This document shows, in pieces, positions 52,121 through 59,383 of a stretch of DNA of 64,000 bases (position 1 is the first letter of the stretch; every line of letters starts with the position of its first letter). Both the position numbers and the translations under genes were made by a program. Origin of the DNA: Lachnospiraceae bacterium C6A11 (GTDB lineage: Bacteria > Bacillota > Clostridia > Lachnospirales > Lachnospiraceae); NCBI GenBank assembly GCA_000702245.1, contig JNKY01000014.1, positions 124,001 through 188,000 of the forward strand, in the 5' to 3' direction. The notes beneath the pieces were generated by a model. That model made no database searches. It saw nothing but the letters and a program-made list of their open reading frames with translations, and was not told where the DNA came from.

Positions 52121-53011
52121 TCAATATTCTTCCTCAACCGCCAGCGACTTTTCAACGTAGTACATGATCTCCTGCAGTGTTGCATATCTTGCATTCTGAT
52201 AATCTGAGAAATCCTTATCCTCTCTATGTATCAGCGCCTCGCTGTGTCCTTCTCTGATACGCCTGCCCACTGTGTCTTCCTCAGGGATATTTTCTATCTC
52301 AGCTTTATCTCCCTCGACTATCCTGTATGAAGCCCTGAAACTGTCGATATCTCCAAAATACCTCACCGTACTCTCATTTCCTTCCCTGCCGATCCAGAGA
52401 AGATCATCAACTATATGTTCAAGCTCTGTTACCAGATGGCTGGAAATAATGACTGAACTCTCTTCCGAAGCAACCATCTCTCTTATGCTATCGTAGAAAT
52501 AATCTCTGAAGCTTACATCCAGATTGCCGGCCGGCTCATCCATGATATAAAGCTTTGCCGGATAGCTTCTTGCGAATGCTAGCTGCATTCTGAGCATCTC
52601 TCCGAAAGACAGTTCTGGGATGCGAAGCCTCTCCGGTATTTCATATTCCTCAAGGTAGTTTCTGAAGGTTTCAAGATCAAAGCCCTCGTAGTAATATCCG
52701 TAGGTCTCTCCTGCCTCAAGCACCTTCATATTTCTTGAGAAAGGTGTTTCCTGAAGGATGAAGCCCAGCTTCTGTCGGAATTCCTTCTGATCTGCCATAG
52801 CGTCCTTTCCATCAAGAAGGATCTTTCCTCTGTCTCTCTCGTCTCTGCCAAGCCTATAACTGCCGAGAATAGTCCGAAGCAGCGTCGTCTTGCCGGCTCC
52901 GTTCATCCCGATCAGTCCGACCACTCTTCCCTTCGGAATAGAAAAGCTGATATTCTTCAGACAAAAGTCATCCTTATATTTTGTTAATCCTTCACATTTA
53001 AAAAAGTCCAT
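52121..53011 (-). CDS. ABC transporter ATP-binding protein with a variant signature
   Basis: 296 residues. Walker A GMNGAGKTT and Walker B LYIMDEPAGNLD are normal. The signature reads LSFGE, where most have LSGGQ. The tail (about 230-296) is extra and acidic. First gene of the operon: ATPase, membrane protein, GntR, ATPase, membrane protein. AAGGG precedes the ATG. The role could be export of a peptide or antibiotic, which is inference. Confidence 0.88.
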   Translation of the reverse strand: MDFFKCEGLTKYKDDFCLKNISFSIPKGRVVGLIGMNGAGKTTLLRTILGSYRLGRDERDRGKILLDGKDAMADQKEFRQKLGFILQETPFSRNMKVLEAGETYGYYYEGFDLETFRNYLEEYEIPERLRIPELSFGEMLRMQLAFARSYPAKLYIMDEPAGNLDVSFRDYFYDSIREMVASEESSVIISSHLVTELEHIVDDLLWIGREGNESTVRYFGDIDSFRASYRIVEGDKAEIENIPEEDTVGRRIREGHSEALIHREDKDFSDYQNARYATLQEIMYYVEKSLAVEEEY

Positions 53012-53101
53012 TGTATCATCCCTTCACTAACACTTTCTGTAATCAGTACACTGTATTTTTACACCGCTTAAGCATATGTTTGCCCTACCGTGCATATACA
53101 C

Positions 53102-53130
53102 AGTATATACAGTTATGTACAGAATGTCTA
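53102..53130 (-). promoter_or_regulatory. Promoter of the GntR/ABC operon
   Basis: TAGACA (53125-53130), 17 bp, TATACT (53102-53107) on the minus strand. Each box matches consensus at 5 of 6 positions. Several TATAC/ATGTA-type near-repeats overlap it, a possible GntR binding region. Confidence 0.6.
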
Positions 53131-53199
53131 TATTTCTTAAGAAAAATTAAGATTTTATGCTTTGAACTGCATTTTTTTGTTTCCTATTCAAAAAACATG

Positions 53200-53237
53200 T
53201 GTTATAATCCTCGATAGTGTTTTGTATGATATACAAA
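53200..53237 (+). promoter_or_regulatory. Promoter and leader palindrome of the oxoamine synthase gene
   Basis: Extended -10 TGT-TATAAT (53200-53208). The perfect 7-3-7 palindrome TTTGTATGATATACAAA (53221-53237) lies a few bases after the expected start and before the GGAGG site, a likely operator. Confidence 0.6.
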
Positions 53238-53255
53238 CTATAGTGGAGGATTTAT

Positions 53256-54449
53256 ATGGACATATTTGGCAAATGCTTCGAGCCTTCGCAGGCTGACGAG
53301 GCTAGAGAACAAGGAATTTACCCTTATTTCCATGCTTTGGAGTCTAAGCAGGACACCGAAGTACAGATGGAGGGAAAGAGACGAATAATGCTCGGTTCCA
53401 ACAATTATCTGGGTCTTACAACCCATCCGGAAGTTATCGAAGCCGGTATTCACGCTATCGAACAGTACGGATCAGGCTGCTCAGGCTCACGTTTTCTGAA
53501 TGGAACTCTGAAGCTTCATTTACAGTTAGAAGAAGAACTTGCTGAATTCTTAGGAAAGGAAGCAGCGCTCTCCTTCTCTACAGGCTTTCAGTCAAATCTC
53601 GGTATCATCAGCGCCCTTGTAGGCCGTGATGATTACGTTATTATGGATAGAGAGAATCATGCGAGTCTTTACGATGCCTGCCGTCTTTCATTCGGCAAGA
53701 TGCTCCGTTACAAACACAACGACATGGCTGACCTTGAGCAGAAGCTGAAGGCAGTTCCTGAAGATGCAGGATGTCTCGTTGTAACCGACGGTGTATTTTC
53801 AATGGGCGGTGACATAGCAAATCTCCCAGAGATCTGCCGTCTCGCAAGACAGTATGGTGCAAGAGTCATGGTCGACGATTCCCACGGACTTGGTGTTATC
53901 GGTAAGGGTGGACGAGGAACAGCAAGCTACTACGGACTCGAGGATCAGGTAGATATCTACATGGGTACCTTCTCTAAGTCACTTGCATCACTTGGTGGAT
54001 TCATGGCTACTTCGGCACGTGTTATCGATTACGTTAAGCACTGCTCAAGACCATTCATCTTCTCAGCTTCAATAACACCTGCAAGCTGTGCATCTGCACT
54101 TGCAGCACTGAATATACTTAAGAATCATCCGGAGCTTCCTGAGACACTTCAGTCAAGAGCGATGTTCATGCGCCAGAAGCTTCGTGAGGCAAATATACGT
54201 ATGCGTGAATCAAACGGTGAGAGGATTCCAATCATCCCTATCTACACCTACGAATTATTCCCAACGCTTACTATTGCGAAGGATCTTTACGATCGCGGAG
54301 TGTACGTTAATTCTACTCTGCCACCTGCAACTCCTCCGGGAGAATGCCTGCTTCGTACAAGCCTGATGGCTACTCATACAGAGGAGATCATCGAAGAGGC
54401 TGTAGGAATCATCGCAGAAGTGCTTCATATGCATAACATCAATAACTAA
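53256..54449 (+). CDS. PLP-dependent alpha-oxoamine synthase (BioF/Kbl/SPT family)
   Basis: 397 residues. The family fold is clear: NNYLGLTTHPEV, GSGCSGSRFLNGTLKLHLQLEE, FSTGFQSNLG, VVTDGVFSMGGD (Schiff-base-adjacent region), VDDSHGLGVIG, and GTFSKSLASLGGF with the PLP-binding Lys. These enzymes condense an amino acid with an acyl-CoA: BioF (alanine), Kbl (glycine), serine palmitoyltransferase (serine). The motif GTFSKSLASLGGF is shared with the last, but no bio, tdh or lipid gene is adjacent, so the substrate is open. It is monocistronic. Confidence 0.85.
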   Translation: MDIFGKCFEPSQADEAREQGIYPYFHALESKQDTEVQMEGKRRIMLGSNNYLGLTTHPEVIEAGIHAIEQYGSGCSGSRFLNGTLKLHLQLEEELAEFLGKEAALSFSTGFQSNLGIISALVGRDDYVIMDRENHASLYDACRLSFGKMLRYKHNDMADLEQKLKAVPEDAGCLVVTDGVFSMGGDIANLPEICRLARQYGARVMVDDSHGLGVIGKGGRGTASYYGLEDQVDIYMGTFSKSLASLGGFMATSARVIDYVKHCSRPFIFSASITPASCASALAALNILKNHPELPETLQSRAMFMRQKLREANIRMRESNGERIPIIPIYTYELFPTLTIAKDLYDRGVYVNSTLPPATPPGECLLRTSLMATHTEEIIEEAVGIIAEVLHMHNINN

Positions 54450-54458
54450 TCAAAAACT

Positions 54459-54492
54459 AAGTCTCCGCTTAGCTGCTAAGCGGAGACTTTTT
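54459..54492 (+). terminator. Terminator of the oxoamine synthase gene
   Basis: GTCTCCGCTTAG-CTG-CTAAGCGGAGAC, a perfect 12-bp stem with a 3-nt loop, followed by T5. Confidence 0.95.
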
Positions 54493-54581
54493 ATATTTAC
54501 AATATTAATTTTTGTACTAATACGTCTTTTACTTTATTTAGATGCTATCTCATCTTCTACATTGATGCATCACTTATGGTC

Positions 54582-55943
54582 TTATTCCATTTTTTTCAGC
54601 TCCGAAATTGCGAATGGAATTGTAATTCCCAGAGTCATTATATCCGCCACCATCTGAGTCATCTCTACTCCTTTCAGTCCGAAGAAATAAGGAAGCAGGA
54701 TTATGGCCGGAATAAAGCAGATACCATTTCTTGCCGAGGAGGTTACCGACGCCTTGAAGCCCCTGCCTATCGACTGCAGCATCATATTTGTCATGATACT
54801 GAAGGCGTTGAGCGGCAGCACAGCCGCCTGAAATACCAGTGCCACCTTTCCGACAGCCACAACATCAGGATCGTCTCTGAAAAGCTCTACCACCTGAGGT
54901 GCAAATACTATGCAGAGCACTCCCAGTGCGAACAGCACTATGGTGCCCCACTTGACGCAGAACCAGAAGCCCTCTCGCACTCTCTCCTTCTTCTTTGCTC
55001 CGTAATTAAAGGAGCAGACCGGCTGATAGCCTTGGCCGAAACCTATAAGCGCTGACATCTGCAGCATCATTATTCTTGTTACTATGGACATTCCGGCGAT
55101 CGCAGCTACACCGCCGTATTTTCCTGCTGCATGATTAAGCAGCGTTGTGGCAACTGCAGCAAGGCCCTGTCTGAAAAGTGACGGAATGCCGCCGTTAATG
55201 ACCTGTCCGAAATAATATCTGTTCAGCCTTACATTATCAAGGCTGAGTCTTATATTTTCTCCCTTAAAGCTTCCTATAAGAAGAACTATGAAGCTTGTTA
55301 TCTGGCCGAAGATAGTTGCGTAAGCAGCTCCCTTGACGCCCAGATCAAAGTAAAGTATCAGAAGCGGATCAAGCCCGATATTTATTATCGCGCCGAAGAT
55401 CAGTCCCACCATTGCGTACATCGCGCTTCCCTGGAACCTGAGCTGATTATTGATAACAAACTGGCACATCATGAACGGTGCACCGATCAGTATTATCCTT
55501 GCATAATCAGAGGTCATCCTTACAGTCTCTGCGGTCACATCATCCCCCGAGATGAGAAAGTCCGCGATCGGCCCCATGAAGATATTTCCGACTATAGCAA
55601 GCACAACGCCCGTGATAAGAGCCATGATAAAGCCGGAGGAAGCCATCTCAGAAGCCTCCTTCTTCTTGCCCGCACCCAGCATCCTCGATAGGAAGTTGCC
55701 CGAGCCGTGGCCGAACATAAAGCCCAGAGCCTGAATGACCGCCATCAGCGGAAATACGGTTCCAACCGCCGCCGTTGCCTGCGTCGCATGCTCCGGAATA
55801 CGTCCAACGAAGTAGGTATCAGCCGTATTATATATGCCTGTTACGAGCATACTAATAATAGTCGGCACCGCAAGCTGAAGTATCAGCTTCGGTACCGGCG
55901 TTTCTGTCATATATGTATATCTGTCCTTTTTAGCTGCTCTCAT
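54582..55943 (-). CDS. MATE family efflux transporter
   Basis: 453 residues, about twelve helices. The N-terminal PVPKLILQLAVPTIISMLVTGIYNTADTYFVGRI is the MATE signature, with a second similar half from about 230 (GGIPSLFRQGLAAVATTLLNHAAG). It exports drugs or metabolites in exchange for Na+ or H+. The substrate is unknown. Its start overlaps the hflX stop (ATGA), so it is translationally coupled with hflX. Confidence 0.92.
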   Translation of the reverse strand: MRAAKKDRYTYMTETPVPKLILQLAVPTIISMLVTGIYNTADTYFVGRIPEHATQATAAVGTVFPLMAVIQALGFMFGHGSGNFLSRMLGAGKKKEASEMASSGFIMALITGVVLAIVGNIFMGPIADFLISGDDVTAETVRMTSDYARIILIGAPFMMCQFVINNQLRFQGSAMYAMVGLIFGAIINIGLDPLLILYFDLGVKGAAYATIFGQITSFIVLLIGSFKGENIRLSLDNVRLNRYYFGQVINGGIPSLFRQGLAAVATTLLNHAAGKYGGVAAIAGMSIVTRIMMLQMSALIGFGQGYQPVCSFNYGAKKKERVREGFWFCVKWGTIVLFALGVLCIVFAPQVVELFRDDPDVVAVGKVALVFQAAVLPLNAFSIMTNMMLQSIGRGFKASVTSSARNGICFIPAIILLPYFFGLKGVEMTQMVADIMTLGITIPFAISELKKME

Positions 55944-57226
55944 TTTTTTAATCTATTATATATCTCCGCCGGAACCTCAGCTTCGATATATATTCCGTCT
56001 TCCCTGTATTCTTCCTTTTTCACAAGGCCGTTCTTTCTTATCTCAGCTATCGCAGCCGCCTCATTATATCCGAAAAGCCTTTCCAGCTGCTTTCTGTCCT
56101 CTCTGATTATCTCAGCCATCGCAGTAAGGAGACTGTCTATACCCAATCCGGTTTTTGCCGAGATTTTCACCTTCTTATACGCCCTGGCATCCCTGAGCCC
56201 CACAAGTGCATCCTGATCCAGATCCGTAAGCCCGGCAGCATCCTCGCCAGCACCCACAGCATGAACGGAAAACTTATCTATCTTATTAAATACAGTCAGT
56301 ATCTTCTTCCCCTCAATGCCAAGCATATCCAGGGTTTCATATACGACCTTCATATCCTCCTCATAGTCCTCAGCAGAAGAATCGACCACGTGGATGATAT
56401 GGTCGGCGTATTTTGCTTCCTCAAGAGTACTTCGGAAGGCATCCACCAGATTGTGTGGCAGCTTTCTTATAAAGCCGACCGTATCCGTAAGGAGAACCTT
56501 CTCGCCTCCCGGCAGGTTCAGCCCCCTCGTTGTCGTATCAAGAGTCGCAAAAAGCTTATTCTCCGCAAGTATATCCGCTCCTGTAAGCTTATTCAGAAGA
56601 GTTGATTTACCCACATTCGTATAGCCAACTATCGCAAATACAGGTACCGAATTCGCCTCTCTCTTCTTTCTTGTTATCTCACGGTGGCTCACCACATCAC
56701 TGAGCTCTCTTCTAAGCTGTGCCACCCTGTTTCTTATCACACGCCTGTCCTGCTCCAGCTTCTTCTCACCGGGTCCTCTGGTACCTATACCGCCTCCGAG
56801 TCGTGACATCTGCAGGCCCTTACCGGTAAGTCTTGTCAGCCTGTACTGAAGCTGTGCAAGTTCAACCTGCAGCTTACCTTCCGAGGTTATTGCATGCTGC
56901 GCAAATATATCCAATATGACCATAGTCCTGTCCATAACCTTGGTCTTAAGGATACGCTCAAGATTTGACATCTGCGCAGGCGTCAGCTCATCATCACAGA
57001 TGATTCCTGTCGCCTCTGTAGTATCTATAAGTGTCGCAAGTTCTTCAAGCTTACCACTTCCGAGATAGGTTGAAACCACAGGCTTATCTATATGCTGCAC
57101 CATCTTGGCCACTGTCTCGGCTCCGGCCGTTTCCGCAAGCTCCTCCAGCTCATCGAGAGCCTCATATGTGTCCGTCCCTACAAGTATTACTTTTTCTATT
57201 GGTTCTTCGATCAGTTCCATTGTCAA
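55940..57226 (-). CDS. hflX: Ribosome-associated GTPase HflX
   Basis: 428 residues. The N-terminal HflX domain has TYLGSGKLEEL and FDDELTP-like CDDELTPAQ. The middle has the signature RLGGGIGTRGPGEKKLEQDRR. The G domain has GYTNVGKSTLLN (G1), ATLDTTTRGL, DTVGFIRKLPHNLVDAFRSTLEE (G3) and NKID. HflX rescues stalled or heat-damaged ribosomes. TTG at 57226 has GGAGG at 7 nt; an ATG 6 nt downstream is the alternative start. It lies 48 bp after the c-di-GMP regulator gene. Confidence 0.95.
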   Translation of the reverse strand: MTMELIEEPIEKVILVGTDTYEALDELEELAETAGAETVAKMVQHIDKPVVSTYLGSGKLEELATLIDTTEATGIICDDELTPAQMSNLERILKTKVMDRTMVILDIFAQHAITSEGKLQVELAQLQYRLTRLTGKGLQMSRLGGGIGTRGPGEKKLEQDRRVIRNRVAQLRRELSDVVSHREITRKKREANSVPVFAIVGYTNVGKSTLLNKLTGADILAENKLFATLDTTTRGLNLPGGEKVLLTDTVGFIRKLPHNLVDAFRSTLEEAKYADHIIHVVDSSAEDYEEDMKVVYETLDMLGIEGKKILTVFNKIDKFSVHAVGAGEDAAGLTDLDQDALVGLRDARAYKKVKISAKTGLGIDSLLTAMAEIIREDRKQLERLFGYNEAAAIAEIRKNGLVKKEEYREDGIYIEAEVPAEIYNRLKK

Positions 57227-57274
57227 ACGGAAACCTCCGTATTTTTATATCATATATTTGTTATTCCACAATCA

Positions 57275-59206
57275 TCAAAGTTCTCTCATGGAATAGTCTT
57301 CATCTTCATCTATCATGGCCAGCATTATCTCAACAAACTTCGGATCGAACTGAGTTCCGCTTCCGTTCTCTATCTCGCTTCTGACCTTTTCCTGCGGCAT
57401 GATGCTGCGGTAGCTTCTCTGGCTCGACATGGCATCGTATGCATCTGCGACAGCTATGATACGCGCCTCCTCCGGTATTTCCTCACCGATCAGTCCGTCC
57501 GGATATCCACCGCCGCCGTATCTCTCATGATGCCAGCGTGCGCCGACTGAAAGTTTCGGCATCTCCTTTATATTATTGAGTATCTGCGAACCGATGACCG
57601 GATGCCGCTTGATCTGCTCAAACTCCGCTTCCGTCAGTCTGCCCGGCTTATTTATCACAGAATCCGGAACACCTATCTTCCCAACATCATGAAGCAGACC
57701 CATGATATATATGTCACTCTGCTCCTTAGTGCTGTAGCCATATCTTCTCGCGATCTCTCTCGAATAATCCGCAACTCTGCTGGAGTGACCGTTGGTATAG
57801 ACATCCTTCGCATCGATAGCACCTGCAAGTGAGCTTACGACATTCAGAAACAGCTGCTCATTCTCTCTGGTCTTCCTATCAACCTCATCCGACAGACGCT
57901 TCTGCAGTCTGATAAGCTCGGCCGTCTGCTTAACTCTTATGGTAAGTATTTCAGGTATGAAGGGCTTTCTGATGAAGTCCAGCGCCCCCAGTCCGAGAGC
58001 CTTCTTCTCGGTCTCCGCATCATCCTCCGAAGTAAGAAATACAACCGGTATTTCCGCCACATCGCCGCCCTGGTCCTGAAGCGCCCTGATGGTATCAAAG
58101 CCGTCCATCCCCGGCATATTCAGATCAAGAAGTATGAGGTCCGGCATACTGCCCCTCACAAAGCTCATTAGCTCCTCACCCGAAGTAAAGGTTGTAACAT
58201 CTATATCACTGTTATTAAGTATCCTCTTTGCGACCTTCAGGTTCATCACGTCGTCATCAACAAGTGCGACCCAGAGCCGGCCGTTATCGGTATGTCTGTC
58301 ATCAAAGCTCAGATGCTCCTCGTAGAGATCATAGCCTCGCTTGCCGTTATTCTTTTTATTCTTCAGCGCCTTCTCAGCCTTCTTAAGTGCGCTTGTATAA
58401 TCATTACTTACGCCGTTAACATATGAAACGCCGATAGATGCGCCCAGCGGGATATCTGTATTGTTGCCTATTATCTCCGAAGCTTCTTTGATAAGCTCGT
58501 TGTTCAGCTTGTCAGAAAACTCCTTCAGCCCTTCCTCATTCTTTATGGACGTTGAAAATACGATAAATTCGTCGCCACCTACCCTGCCGACAACATCCTG
58601 CTCCCCAAGTATCCTCTTAAGTAAACGGGCAAATGCCTCCAGAACCTTATCGCCGGTCGGTATACCGTAGATATCGTCAAGCAGCTTGAAATAATCCAGG
58701 TCGATCATCATAAGATAGCCTGTCCTTCTCTGGCACAGCATGAAAAGCTTATTATTTACAGCGGTACGGTTCAGAAGCCCTGTCAGGCGGTCTGTCATCG
58801 TATCCGCGTAAAACCTCTGCAGCTTTTCCTTCCTCTTAAGGACATTATCTATCCTCTTCACAAGAACTCCGGGGTCAAACGGTTTTCTGATGTAATCCGA
58901 GATTCCCATCTCAAAACCGCGCATTTCGGACTCCATATCCTCTTCCGAGGTAAGAAATACAACAGGTATTTCCTCTCTGCCGCTGCTTCTCTCCCACTCC
59001 CTGAGGTTCTTCAGCGTCTCAAAACCGTCCATCTCAGGCATCATAATATCAAGCAGTATCAGCTCCGGAGTTCCTATCTTCAGATACTCCAGAAGCTCCT
59101 GCCCCGAGCCGAGAGCAACCGCATCTATCCCATTCTTCTCCAATATATTTTTTGCTATCTTCAGAATAAAAGTATCATCATCCACAAGTACTACACTACT
59201 TCCCAT
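57275..59206 (-). CDS. REC-GGDEF-REC-HD-GYP c-di-GMP regulator
   Basis: 643 residues, cytoplasmic. REC1 (1-125) with VDDD and phospho-acceptor Asp in LILLDIMMPEMDG. GGDEF (about 140-300) with TDRLTGLLNRTA, DLDYFKLLDDIYG and GRVGGDEFIVF, intact. REC2 (about 310-430) with LVDDD and LILLDLNMPGMDG. HD-GYP (about 455-640) with LLHDVGKIGVPDSVINKPG, HPVIG and HHERYGGGGYPDGL, intact. It can therefore both make and degrade c-di-GMP, each half gated by its own receiver. The I-site is GEQD. ATG 59206 has AAAGG at 7 nt, preferred over a longer start at 59239. It is divergent from the hybrid kinase. Confidence 0.92.
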   Translation of the reverse strand: MGSSVVLVDDDTFILKIAKNILEKNGIDAVALGSGQELLEYLKIGTPELILLDIMMPEMDGFETLKNLREWERSSGREEIPVVFLTSEEDMESEMRGFEMGISDYIRKPFDPGVLVKRIDNVLKRKEKLQRFYADTMTDRLTGLLNRTAVNNKLFMLCQRRTGYLMMIDLDYFKLLDDIYGIPTGDKVLEAFARLLKRILGEQDVVGRVGGDEFIVFSTSIKNEEGLKEFSDKLNNELIKEASEIIGNNTDIPLGASIGVSYVNGVSNDYTSALKKAEKALKNKKNNGKRGYDLYEEHLSFDDRHTDNGRLWVALVDDDVMNLKVAKRILNNSDIDVTTFTSGEELMSFVRGSMPDLILLDLNMPGMDGFDTIRALQDQGGDVAEIPVVFLTSEDDAETEKKALGLGALDFIRKPFIPEILTIRVKQTAELIRLQKRLSDEVDRKTRENEQLFLNVVSSLAGAIDAKDVYTNGHSSRVADYSREIARRYGYSTKEQSDIYIMGLLHDVGKIGVPDSVINKPGRLTEAEFEQIKRHPVIGSQILNNIKEMPKLSVGARWHHERYGGGGYPDGLIGEEIPEEARIIAVADAYDAMSSQRSYRSIMPQEKVRSEIENGSGTQFDPKFVEIMLAMIDEDEDYSMREL

Positions 59207-59262
59207 ATGATATCCTTTCTGCATATGAAAATGCCCCAAAAAAGCAACAATACCCCGACGAT

Positions 59263-59291
59263 ATTATATCATTTTAAGCACTCATTGAGAA
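59263..59291 (-). promoter_or_regulatory. Promoter of the REC-GGDEF-REC-HD-GYP gene
   Basis: TTCTCA (59286-59291), 17 bp, TATAAT (59263-59268) on the minus strand, with TGA directly before the -10 (extended -10). Confidence 0.55.
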
Positions 59292-59303
59292 GATTATTTA
59301 TTC

Positions 59304-59332
59304 TTGAAATTCGTATAATATACATTTATACT
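59304..59332 (+). promoter_or_regulatory. Promoter of the plus-strand hybrid kinase
   Basis: TTGAAA (59304-59309), 17 bp, TATACT (59327-59332), divergent from the previous promoter, 52 bp before the ATG. Confidence 0.65.
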
Positions 59333-59383
59333 TAAGCGTGGAAGCCTTCGATTTTTTGACGATCCGGAAGGAGTTTTCTAAAT

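Noticed and set aside
53256-54449. Confident biotin synthesis gene bioF
   Set aside because: No bio genes nearby, and the family also includes Kbl and SPT.
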